Positions 53,944-60,649 of a stretch of DNA of 63,994 bases are shown one piece after another. How positions within the stretch are numbered: the stretch's first letter is position 1; each line of letters begins with the position of its first letter. The DNA comes from a virus. The position numbers and the translations under genes were made by a program. The stretch covers positions 1-63,994 of IMG/VR virus record IMGVR_UViG_3300036670_000273, one strand, 5' to 3'. The notes under the pieces were generated by a model. It did not search any database. It was not told the DNA's origin and saw only the letters and a program-made list of their open reading frames with translations.

Positions 53944-54330
53944 ATGGCTTCCGAAGAAAATCCAAACCTATATAAAATTAGACATTATAAAGGAACTGTT
54001 GCGGATTTCAAATCTTATTGGGATGAAAAAGCAGGGACTAATACTAATGCGTTTAATACTCCAGCATATCAAGACTTCAATAATGTTCATCCTACAAGGG
54101 GCTCTCAACAAAGCCCACATTTGAAAGATAACAACGTATTAGAACAAGATAATCAAGATCATGAAGTAAGCATGGCTCAAAAACTATTAACTTCATTAAT
54201 TAATGATTCATTAAATTTACAAGAAAAAATAGGAAAGCAGGAAAAAGACATACCTGCATGGATTCAAGATCATATATCACAAGCTTATAATTATTTAAAG
54301 CAAGCAAGTGACGGTTATCATGAACTTTAA
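53944..54330 (+). CDS. Conserved-looking phage protein, 128 aa
   Basis: Starts MASEENPNLYKIRHYKGTVADF. The central region is polar and disordered; the C-terminal 50 residues are helical with KDIPAWIQDHISQAYNYLKQAS, a pattern I associate with small structural proteins of T4-like phages. It lacks the capsid-targeting peptide. It ends 4 bases inside the convergent glucosaminidase gene. Confidence 0.6.
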   Translation: MASEENPNLYKIRHYKGTVADFKSYWDEKAGTNTNAFNTPAYQDFNNVHPTRGSQQSPHLKDNNVLEQDNQDHEVSMAQKLLTSLINDSLNLQEKIGKQEKDIPAWIQDHISQAYNYLKQASDGYHEL

Positions 54331-54905
54331 TTTCTAATAGCAATTTTTTCTTTTTCAATTACGTTTTTTATTGTATTTATATAATTAGGATCCTCTGCAT
54401 AACTAGTGGATAGATACTGAAAATATTCATTTTTAGATCTTATTTTTGATAAGTATCTAGATTGATAAAAGGCGTAATCATATACGCTTTCTCTCCAATG
54501 ATTATAGTACGCATGATTGTATTGTGTTCCTTCTGCCGTTGTGATTCTCATCTTAGCCTCTTTCATACCAAAGAGGTTATTATTTTCTAAAAATATTTTA
54601 CTTCTCCATTTACCAGTCTCAACTGTAGATTGTGCTAACACAATATCTGGGTATTTTACATTAAGATCGTTTAACATTAAAATTAGCTTTTCCTTTGTAA
54701 AGGTATCAGCTTCTCTAATTAACACTATTTTTTCCATTTCGGTATATTCTATTATGTTACTTGCATTACTTGTTTTAACAAAATGTGTACCAACATTAAA
54801 CGATGTAAATGACACTATAGATATTACACAAATTAATATGCATATAGTTTTAAATATATTCAACTTGTAAAAATTGAGCTGTACTTTATCGTAACGGTAT
54901 ATCAT
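54327..54905 (-). CDS. Membrane-anchored N-acetylglucosaminidase-type muralytic enzyme
   Basis: 192 aa. An N-terminal transmembrane helix (ICILICVISIVSFTSF at about 21-36) is followed by a glucosaminidase (FlgJ/GH73-like) domain. Its motifs include VLAQSTVETGKWRSKIFLENNNLFGMK, where the Glu in TVETG is the likely catalytic acid, and AYYNHWRESVYDYAFYQSRYL. It probably cleaves peptidoglycan from the periplasmic side of the inner membrane during lysis. It differs from the soluble GH19 endolysin at 58452, so the phage carries two wall hydrolases. Confidence 0.82.
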   Translation of the reverse strand: MIYRYDKVQLNFYKLNIFKTICILICVISIVSFTSFNVGTHFVKTSNASNIIEYTEMEKIVLIREADTFTKEKLILMLNDLNVKYPDIVLAQSTVETGKWRSKIFLENNNLFGMKEAKMRITTAEGTQYNHAYYNHWRESVYDYAFYQSRYLSKIRSKNEYFQYLSTSYAEDPNYINTIKNVIEKEKIAIRN

Positions 54906-54924
54906 AATTATGTTTTTATAACTG

Positions 54925-55308
54925 TTAAAGTTTTAATTCAAATCTCTCATTCATTTTATCTATTACATGAGTTGGTACATTATGCGCATTTTTACCGTTG
55001 TGTCTATTTTCAACAATGAGTGAGTATACCATATATCCGAAATCTTTTGCAAGATCCATATATTTAGTCATTTCCCACTCTTGTGTAAATGTATTTGAAA
55101 CTACTATTTTAGTTTTATCATTAGACATTAAGCCAAATACTGAAGTAGAGCACCATGAGTGCGCATCCTTTATTTTAGTTGCATCAAACATATATTTACC
55201 ATCTATCATAAAATACATATCTGCTTCAATATGATGCCCACCAATTGACTTTGCTAACGTTGACTTTCCAGCACCTGGTAGCCCTCTTAACAAGTATAAT
55301 TCTTTCAT
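54925..55308 (-). CDS. P-loop nucleic-acid/nucleotide kinase (Pnk kinase-domain-like)
   Basis: 127 aa. Walker A GLPGAGKST at 9-17 near the N-terminus (ELYLLRGLPG), an Asp in EADMYFMIDG and the C-terminal NVPTHVIDKMNERFE resemble the AAA_33/T4 polynucleotide-kinase kinase domain (T4 Pnkp is one 301-aa chain). The lid region is shorter than in T4. The matching phosphatase-type domain is encoded separately at 57904. Likely 5'-kinase of RNA or DNA. Confidence 0.72.
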   Translation of the reverse strand: MKELYLLRGLPGAGKSTLAKSIGGHHIEADMYFMIDGKYMFDATKIKDAHSWCSTSVFGLMSNDKTKIVVSNTFTQEWEMTKYMDLAKDFGYMVYSLIVENRHNGKNAHNVPTHVIDKMNERFELKL

Positions 55309-55319
55309 AATTTTATTGT

Positions 55320-55454
55320 TTAATAGTTATAATCTAAACTCCATTTTAACCACAAAATAGAATTGCATCTTAATTTCTTGCTTATTTCTATTGTAGGTAT
55401 TAAGAATAACGATTCTCCTGAATTCCAATTGAATTCAATCTCTATTCTCTCCAT
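55320..55454 (-). CDS. Small protein, 44 aa
   Basis: An ATG at 55454 opens a 44-codon frame starting MERIEIEFNWNSGESLFLIP and ending KWSLDYNY. It fills the gap between the kinase gene and the nucleotidyltransferase gene, with an A-rich leader (AAAAAAG). It has no recognised family. Reality is supported by frame length and spacing only. Confidence 0.45.
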   Translation of the reverse strand: MERIEIEFNWNSGESLFLIPTIEISKKLRCNSILWLKWSLDYNY

Positions 55455-55478
55455 GTTCTTTTTTATTAGTATCATATC

Positions 55479-56231
55479 TTAATTGTTTTCGTGAGTTGAT
55501 TGTTTCTTGAATGTTGGTAATAACCTCATGCCATTCTTAAAGATTAAATCTAAAAATCCAGGGACAACCTCATCTACATCCATTAATAATCTAAAACTTC
55601 TAACAGTATTAAATTGGAACATCTTTGCGATTTCTTCTCTGATTCTTTCGCTACTTACAGTTAATTCTAATTTCTGTAAGATATTTGGTTGTTGCATTGC
55701 TTCCCATAAATCATTTGATACTGTGAAATCCTTTGTGATTATGAATCTTAACGCTCTTATGATTCTAAGTGGATCATCCATCATAGTCTGAGATGCATCC
55801 ATAGGAGTCCTTAGGATGCCTTTCTTTAGATCTTCAATACCATTAAACATATCAATAATATTCCCGTTAATGTCTTCAGCAAGAGCGTTAACTGTAAAGT
55901 CTCTACGAAATAAATCATCTGCTAGTGTACCTAACTCTAGAATAGGTTTCCGAGTTCCTTCAATGTAACCTATTTCTTTTCTTGCCATTACAAAATCTGC
56001 AACTAAACCCTCATTGGTATCGCCCTTTGGAAACTTTGCTCTAATCGTAAAGCAATCAGGAGTTTCTAGAAATATTTCGAAATTTCTTTCAATCATCCAT
56101 GTTTTCATTTCTCCCCAGCCTTCTTCTACCGTTTTGGAGTTTTCACATACAAATGTAAAATCAATATCTTTGGAATCTACACCAAGAAACTTATCTCTGA
56201 TGCAGCCGCCTACTTTGTAAATAGTTGCCAT
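55479..56231 (-). CDS. cca: tRNA nucleotidyltransferase/poly(A)-polymerase family enzyme (CCA-adding-like)
   Basis: 250 aa. Class II nucleotidyltransferase head: GGCIRD at 8-13, paired acids D22 and D24 (KDIDF), FRRDFTVNALAEDINGNIIDMFNG and DPLRIIRALRF. The arm and tail regions of full bacterial CCA enzymes (about 400 aa) are largely absent, so it is a minimal version. It could repair or mature tRNA 3' ends. It follows a TATATTTG promoter. Together with the kinase and phosphatase genes it suggests RNA repair. Confidence 0.82.
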   Translation of the reverse strand: MATIYKVGGCIRDKFLGVDSKDIDFTFVCENSKTVEEGWGEMKTWMIERNFEIFLETPDCFTIRAKFPKGDTNEGLVADFVMARKEIGYIEGTRKPILELGTLADDLFRRDFTVNALAEDINGNIIDMFNGIEDLKKGILRTPMDASQTMMDDPLRIIRALRFIITKDFTVSNDLWEAMQQPNILQKLELTVSSERIREEIAKMFQFNTVRSFRLLMDVDEVVPGFLDLIFKNGMRLLPTFKKQSTHENN

Positions 56232-56242
56232 CTTTATTTGTT

Positions 56243-56262
56243 TTAATTATAATACAAATATA
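56243..56262 (-). promoter_or_regulatory. Bacteroidota-type promoter (TATATTTG) before the nucleotidyltransferase
   Basis: The minus strand reads TATATTTGTATTATAATTAA, 11-30 nt upstream of the start. The ATTTTAACAAAA element lies at 56303-56314, exactly 40 nt upstream of the -7 box. Confidence 0.7.
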
Positions 56263-56341
56263 ATCAATCTAAATAAATACTAAATTATATTAATAGTTAA
56301 AGTTTTGTTAAAATATGTTATGCTAATAAATTCTGTTAAAA

Positions 56342-57481
56342 TTATTTAAGTAACTCACAAATTTTATAAGCCAATTCTTTAAACCAATTTACATCATGGC
56401 CTCGTGTGGTTTCTGCTGCTGTACCAATACGAATACCACTAGTTTCTATAAAATTACGAGGATCATTAGGAATACCATTTTTATTGACAGTAATACCATG
56501 AGCTTCTAATATATCGGCTGCTTCTCTTCCGCTATATTTACTAGTAGACAAATCTATTAATATAACGTGACTATCTGTTCCTTTAGTTTGTAATGACATT
56601 CCATATTCATTAAACACTTCGCACATAGCCTTTGCGTTGTTAATTACGTCTTTTGTATATTGCGTAAATTCCAAAGTGCTTGCTTCAATAAAACATTGTG
56701 CTTTTGCTGCAATTATATGCATAAGAGGACCTCCTTGTGTACCTGGAAATATAGCACTATTTATACGTTTAGTATAATCCGGATTATTCCATAGTATAAT
56801 ACCACCTCTTGGACCACGCAATGTTTTATGGGTAGTTGATGTGATAATATCTGCATGCGGTATTGGGGATGGATATGAGCCACCTGCTATTAAACCTGAA
56901 TAATGAGCCATGTCAACTAATAGTAAAGCTCCTACTTTATCAGCAATTTCTCTAAACTTTTTCCAATCAATTATTCTAGGATACGCACTTGCTCCTGCTA
57001 CAATCATTTTTGGCTTTACTCGTTTTGCTATTTCTAATATTTCATCATAGTCTAGAAGACCAAATTTGTTTACGCCGTACGTATATGCTTTATAAATTTT
57101 ACCTGATATGTTTGGTTTGCTTCCATGTGATAAATGACCACCACTGGCTAAATCCATTCCAAGTATTACATCACCTGGTTTTAAAAATGCTTGATATACA
57201 GCGGTATTTGCATTAGCACCACAGTGCGGCTGTACATTAGCGTATTCACATTTATATAACTTTGTTAGCAAAGAAATAGCTAAATTCTCAATTTCATCCA
57301 TGTGTAAGCACCCATTATAATATCGTTTGCCTGGATAGCCTTCTGCATACTTATTTGTAAAAACTGACCCTGATAATGCCATTACATCTTTACTTGTAAA
57401 ATTTTCACTTGCTATTAATTCTATAGTAGTTGATTGTCTAATTTCTTCTCTACTTAATATTTCTTGTATTCTTAAATTCAT
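56342..57481 (-). CDS. glyA: Serine hydroxymethyltransferase
   Basis: 379 aa, slightly shorter than typical bacterial GlyA (about 415 aa). It is a type I PLP fold: IELIASENFTS at the N-terminus, YPGKRYYNGC, a conserved HCGANANTAVY, MAHYSGLIAGG, and the PLP lysine K219 in STTHKTLRGPRGG. It makes glycine and 5,10-methylene-tetrahydrofolate from serine, the one-carbon donor for thymidylate. It fits with dCMP deaminase at 48367. The start overlaps the small gene upstream (TAATG). Confidence 0.92.
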   Translation of the reverse strand: MNLRIQEILSREEIRQSTTIELIASENFTSKDVMALSGSVFTNKYAEGYPGKRYYNGCLHMDEIENLAISLLTKLYKCEYANVQPHCGANANTAVYQAFLKPGDVILGMDLASGGHLSHGSKPNISGKIYKAYTYGVNKFGLLDYDEILEIAKRVKPKMIVAGASAYPRIIDWKKFREIADKVGALLLVDMAHYSGLIAGGSYPSPIPHADIITSTTHKTLRGPRGGIILWNNPDYTKRINSAIFPGTQGGPLMHIIAAKAQCFIEASTLEFTQYTKDVINNAKAMCEVFNEYGMSLQTKGTDSHVILIDLSTSKYSGREAADILEAHGITVNKNGIPNDPRNFIETSGIRIGTAAETTRGHDVNWFKELAYKICELLK

Positions 57482-57603
57482 TATTTATCTTTATATTTTT
57501 TACAATCTTCTTTACTTCCTTGGAATTTAACCTCATTAGTTTTAAGTTCAACAACTTGATAAACATCATTATATTCGCTTAAACCTATTATTTTTAATTT
57601 CAT
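57481..57603 (-). CDS. Small protein, 40 aa
   Basis: ATG at 57603, ending TAA that overlaps the glyA start by one base. The translation MKLKIIGLSEYNDVYQVVEL ends in a Lys-rich helix. The overlapping stop/start pair, also used between other genes here, suggests a real, translationally coupled gene. Function unknown. Confidence 0.5.
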   Translation of the reverse strand: MKLKIIGLSEYNDVYQVVELKTNEVKFQGSKEDCKKYKDK

Positions 57604-57629
57604 AGCGTCTCTTATATTTAATTGTATAA

Positions 57630-57917
57630 TTATCTTTCTAATATTACAAACTCACCGAATGCGTTGTCAAATGCTTGTATTGCGTGTTCATAATCGTGCG
57701 ACATCATATCATTAATTAAATTAGATCCTTCATCCACCCAATTTAATTGAATTGCAAACCTTCTAGCAAAAGCCATTAATGCAAATACATTACCATACGG
57801 TCCAGTAAGATCTATAATAATATTTTTTTTAAGAATCCCTTCTTTTTTTAATCTAATCATTTTTTTGTTTTTAGTTTTATTAGTATCTTTTAAATTTAAG
57901 AAATTAAAAGTTTCCAT
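57630..57917 (-). CDS. Conserved phage protein, 95 aa
   Basis: After a Lys-rich N-terminus the core reads IIIDLTGPYGNVFALMAFARRFA, a motif seen in small uncharacterised phage proteins next to DNA-metabolism genes, and it ends FVILER. It overlaps the HAD phosphatase gene by 14 nt. Function unknown. Confidence 0.65.
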   Translation of the reverse strand: METFNFLNLKDTNKTKNKKMIRLKKEGILKKNIIIDLTGPYGNVFALMAFARRFAIQLNWVDEGSNLINDMMSHDYEHAIQAFDNAFGEFVILER

Positions 57918-58365
57918 AATTTACTTGCATGCATGGAATTCCGCTTTCTCTCCACATTTTAACAACTTTATCTCTGTCATCAAAGGCACACATCACAGAA
58001 AAACCATCAGACTGAAGTTCGTTAAGCCATGTATTTTTTAAAATATCGTCTGGTGTGTAATTTCCATGATCTCTCATTTTTAAGATGTGTGGAAATATTT
58101 CATACTTATTTAACCATTGTGTAGTTTCAGATAAAGATATATCATCCCTTCCTGAAAATACACAAATTAAATATTCTTTTTCTAATGATTTTAGTATATT
58201 GATTACTGGTAGATTTGGCTCGTCTAATCCAATATTAATTGGATTAAAAAAAACATCCCAATTCATTTTACGGTTATCTTTAGTTGCTAATTTTTTACGT
58301 TTAGTGATGTCTGCTAAAGTACCGTCTAAATCAAAAATTATAGTTTGCTTTTGTAACATGATCAT
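57904..58365 (-). CDS. HAD-family phosphatase (Pnk 3'-phosphatase-domain-like)
   Basis: 153 aa. The HAD catalytic loop DLDGT at 12-16, an SGR motif (VFSGRDDISL) and the final FDDRDKVVKMWRESGIPCMQVNYG match the phosphatase domain of T4 polynucleotide kinase. A second possible start is two codons in. The kinase-like domain is a separate gene 2.6 kb away. Likely role: removal of 3'-phosphates on RNA or DNA ends. It is preceded by a promoter-like block at 58375. Confidence 0.82.
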   Translation of the reverse strand: MIMLQKQTIIFDLDGTLADITKRKKLATKDNRKMNWDVFFNPINIGLDEPNLPVINILKSLEKEYLICVFSGRDDISLSETTQWLNKYEIFPHILKMRDHGNYTPDDILKNTWLNELQSDGFSVMCAFDDRDKVVKMWRESGIPCMQVNYGNF

Positions 58366-58374
58366 TTTTTGTTT

Positions 58375-58394
58375 TTAATTATACTACAATAATA
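58375..58394 (-). promoter_or_regulatory. Variant Bacteroidota-type promoter before the HAD gene
   Basis: The minus strand reads TATTATTGTAGTATAATTAA, the same block as the other promoters with one mismatch in the -7 box. ACTTTAACTAT lies exactly 30 nt and the ATTTTAA-type element exactly 40 nt upstream, as in the 56243 promoter. Confidence 0.5.
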
Positions 58395-58451
58395 ACTAAT
58401 TTATATGAATAGTTAACTATTGTTATAGTTAAAGTTTTATTAAAAATGAAA

Positions 58452-59264
58452 CTATTTTAAAAGATTATAGTATTTATTAAAGTGTTCTAATCTGTCAGAC
58501 AATCCAATCGTTCCTCCATTTACCCTACGAGTTACTAAAGTAACTATATCTTTACTACTACCCTTGTCACAAATTAACCATAATTTATTAGAATCAAAAA
58601 AGTAAGCTGCTGACATTAATGGATACTTCGTAGATACTAAATCAGGGTTTAACATAATATCATCACTAACGGTTTTGTTAAATTTAGTATAGTTTGATCT
58701 GCCTGTTAATTGAATGTATCCCCTTCCTCTAAATTTCCAACCATCACCAGAAGATACGTCACCATTAGACATTCTATTTGCATATACTAAGTTTGCAATT
58801 TTTTCTGGTTTTTTTGCATACGGTAATGGATCTCTTCCAGCTGATTTAAAGTATTTAGCAAATATTTTATTTAAGCCAACTGCTGAATATCTTAAATTTT
58901 CACTAACTGCAGTAAAGCCGGCCGACTCATGTCCACACTGAGATAAAAAGTGAGCAAGTCTTAAACTTGTGGTAATATTGAATTTTTTACATGTTTCCGG
59001 TATTTGCCCGATTACTCTTAATGGAATATAACCATTAAGCTTATCTAATTTAAACTCTGTTTGCTGTACTACCTTTACTGTTGATTTATTTAATGCGGTT
59101 TGTGTTATACTACCAACAATTCCGTCATCATTTAATCCATTTGACTTTTGCCAACTTTTAACTGCTTCTTCTGTTAATGGTCCAAATAAACCAGTTTGCT
59201 TTACATTTAATCTGGCTTGTAGTTTTATTACATCATCTCCAGTTGATCCTCTTTTTAATATCAT
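58452..59264 (-). CDS. Endolysin: peptidoglycan-binding domain plus GH19 glycosidase
   Basis: 270 aa. Residues 1-60 are a PG_binding_1 domain (GSTGDDVIKLQARLNVKQTG). Residues about 75-270 are a GH19 chitinase/lysozyme-like domain with the catalytic pair in LSQCGHESAGFTAVSENLRYS (Glu and a second Glu), and GWKFRGRGYIQLTGRSNYTKF. No signal peptide is present, so it would need a holin for release. A late-type promoter lies 17 nt upstream and a strong terminator sits between it and the pentapeptide gene. Confidence 0.9.
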   Translation of the reverse strand: MILKRGSTGDDVIKLQARLNVKQTGLFGPLTEEAVKSWQKSNGLNDDGIVGSITQTALNKSTVKVVQQTEFKLDKLNGYIPLRVIGQIPETCKKFNITTSLRLAHFLSQCGHESAGFTAVSENLRYSAVGLNKIFAKYFKSAGRDPLPYAKKPEKIANLVYANRMSNGDVSSGDGWKFRGRGYIQLTGRSNYTKFNKTVSDDIMLNPDLVSTKYPLMSAAYFFDSNKLWLICDKGSSKDIVTLVTRRVNGGTIGLSDRLEHFNKYYNLLK

Positions 59265-59280
59265 ATCAAATCATTTTATA

Positions 59281-59288
59281 TATTTATA
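59281..59288 (-). promoter_or_regulatory. T4 late-type promoter core TATAAATA before endolysin
   Basis: An exact minus-strand TATAAATA lies 17 nt from the endolysin ATG, overlapping a second ATATATAAAA just downstream. Consistent with late expression of lysis genes. Confidence 0.6.
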
Positions 59289-59316
59289 ATGAGATGAAAT
59301 AAAAAATAAACAGCAC

Positions 59317-59346
59317 AAAAAAAGGGTCACCGATAGCACCCTTTTT
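59317..59346 (-). terminator. Rho-independent-type terminator
   Basis: The minus strand has AAAAAGGGT, a 10-12-nt loop, ACCCTTTTT and then further T residues: a compact stem and T-tract. It lies between the pentapeptide/87-bp-repeat region and the endolysin promoter. The rest of the 326-bp gap (59265-59590) holds the promoter, this terminator, a short TTGAAATAAATTTCAA palindrome and one 87-bp repeat copy; no gene or tRNA is seen. Confidence 0.8.
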
Positions 59347-59494
59347 GATAGATTTTGAAATAAATTTCAAGGTTTTCGAATTCTTTTATGTCTTATTCTG
59401 AAAGACTGAATATTAAACAATATTCAAGCACGATACTATTTTAACCTAACGCGATTCGGTTTTAAGCTTAATAAAAATAATAGAGTTAATTCGA

Positions 59495-59581
59495 TATAGC
59501 TACTTCATTATAAAAAATCTGCTACATAACATGTGCATTTCCATTTAGTTCAATTTTAAGTATAGTTTCTTTTTTATTTTC
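59495..59581. repeat. 87-bp direct repeat, copy 1 (downstream of pentapeptide gene)
   Basis: Identical over 87 bp to 60033-60119. It contains the last codons of the 60060 gene on the minus strand (KIELNGNAHVM and stop), so it is a duplicated gene end now left without its gene body. Confidence 0.95.
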
Positions 59582-59590
59582 AAAAAGTTA

Positions 59591-60010
59591 TTATTGCTGT
59601 ATCCCTATTACACCACTTAAACGAGCACCACTTAAATTAGCAACGCTTAAAATAGCACCACTTAAATTGGCACCACGTAAATCAGCTTTACTTAAATTAG
59701 CACTGTTTAAATCTGCATTACGTAAATTAGACTTACGTAAATCTGAACCACTTAAATCGGCACTTTCTAAATCGGCACCCGCTAAATTTGCACCCTTTAA
59801 ATTTATACCACTTAAATCAGTACCCCTTAAATCGGCACTACTTAAATCTGCCATGGCCTTAACTGCGGCTTCAACTGTTTTACCGATTGTGTTCCCTTTA
59901 ATCGTTATGCTGAATAATAATGATTCCTCAGTTGACATGATTTTAACTGTAGTTTCTCCTGCTGATTCGTTAAGATCAGTAAAGCTTTCGAAAGTTTTAA
60001 TGTATTCCAT
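59591..60010 (-). CDS. Capsid-targeted pentapeptide-repeat protein
   Basis: 139 aa. The N-terminus MEYIKTFESFTDLNESAGE follows the capsid-targeting pattern, with an L-N-E cleavage site. Residues about 54-134 are tandem A(D/N)LxG-type pentapeptides (ADLSSADLRGTDLSGINLKG and onward, about 14-16 copies), a right-handed quadrilateral beta-helix as in Qnr/MfpA DNA-mimic gyrase inhibitors. It has its own late-type promoter and is flanked by 87-bp direct repeats. A packaged DNA-mimic or structural pentapeptide protein is inferred; a role against gyrase is unproven. Confidence 0.85.
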   Translation of the reverse strand: MEYIKTFESFTDLNESAGETTVKIMSTEESLLFSITIKGNTIGKTVEAAVKAMADLSSADLRGTDLSGINLKGANLAGADLESADLSGSDLRKSNLRNADLNSANLSKADLRGANLSGAILSVANLSGARLSGVIGIQQ

Positions 60011-60016
60011 TTTTGT

Positions 60017-60025
60017 TTTTATATA
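60017..60025 (-). promoter_or_regulatory. Late-promoter-like core TATATAAAA
   Basis: GATATATAAAAACAAAAATG (minus strand) directly precedes the pentapeptide gene start at 60010. It gives the repeat-flanked cassette its own promoter. Confidence 0.5.
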
Positions 60026-60032
60026 TCTAAGC

Positions 60033-60119
60033 TATAGCTACTTCATTATAAAAAATCTGCTACATAACATGTGCATTTCCATTTAGTTCAATTTTAAGTA
60101 TAGTTTCTTTTTTATTTTC
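60033..60119. repeat. 87-bp direct repeat, copy 2 (contains 3' end of the 60060 gene)
   Basis: Exact match to 59495-59581. This copy contains the native 3' end of the adjacent 75-aa gene, so it is probably the parental copy. Confidence 0.95.
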
Positions 60120-60287
60120 TAGAACTTTTTGAATATATGCAGCTGGGTAATGTACATTATCATAAACTGCTATTCGATCTACATAATGTACCTTTACTAT
60201 ATTTGCAGATGATGATGCAGATAATGTGCTTTTTCTTTCTGTTGGTAAAATATGAATTTCATTTTTGAGGTATTCTTCAGTATCCAT
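60060..60287 (-). CDS. Hypothetical protein, 75 aa
   Basis: Starts MDTEEYLKNEIHILPTERKS, with a Ser-rich middle and a C-terminal strand (ETILKIELNGNAHVM). Its last 20 codons are duplicated in the 87-bp repeat. It is four bases downstream of the 90-aa gene. No family is recognised. Confidence 0.6.
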   Translation of the reverse strand: MDTEEYLKNEIHILPTERKSTLSASSSANIVKVHYVDRIAVYDNVHYPAAYIQKVLENKKETILKIELNGNAHVM

Positions 60288-60290
60288 AAC

Positions 60291-60563
60291 TTAACTATGT
60301 GATAAATTTAATTCATTAACATTAACATCGTAATATCTTTCTCCGCATATTTTATCTGCATGAGATTCCGCTGCGACTGGTCTAACAAACCAAGTTTTAT
60401 TTAAACCGCTTAATGCACCTGCTTGTACAACTCTCCCTAATATTTTAGTATCTCTAAATACAGGTAGTACATTTCCATCTCTATCAGTTAAACCTTCAGG
60501 GTGAGGTACACCTGCCATTTTTTTAATCCAGCTTACTTGATCTCCAATTTTAAAATTTTTCAT
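60291..60563 (-). CDS. Hypothetical SH3-like protein, 90 aa
   Basis: Starts MKNFKIGDQVSWIKKMAGVPH, a KOW/SH3-like opening strand, with WFVRPVAAESHADKICGERYY towards the C-terminus. No family is recognised. It is the first gene after a Bacteroidota-type promoter. Confidence 0.6.
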   Translation of the reverse strand: MKNFKIGDQVSWIKKMAGVPHPEGLTDRDGNVLPVFRDTKILGRVVQAGALSGLNKTWFVRPVAAESHADKICGERYYDVNVNELNLSHS

Positions 60564-60575
60564 GATTTTTTAGTT

Positions 60576-60595
60576 TTAATTATAATACAAATATA
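60576..60595 (-). promoter_or_regulatory. Bacteroidota-type promoter (TATATTTG) before the 90-aa gene
   Basis: The minus strand reads TATATTTGTATTATAATTAA, identical to the block at 56243-56262. The ATTTTAACAAAA element (60636-60647) is again exactly 40 nt upstream of the -7 box. Confidence 0.7.
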
Positions 60596-60649
60596 ACATA
60601 ATTTTATAACAGTAGTACTAGATTAAATGTTATTTTTTTGTTAAAATTT

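Noticed and set aside
59341-59500. Possible tRNA in the endolysin upstream gap
   Set aside because: Short palindromes are present but no GTTCGANNC T-loop, cloverleaf or acceptor pairing was found on either strand.
59667-60086. 139-codon plus-strand reading frame across the pentapeptide gene
   Set aside because: It is the antisense shadow of a strongly periodic repeat gene, with Lys/Leu/Ser-rich low-complexity translation and no leader.
59495-60119. Treating the 87-bp repeats as an insertion sequence or CRISPR
   Set aside because: There are only two copies with a coding cargo between, no inverted termini, no transposase and no spacer array.
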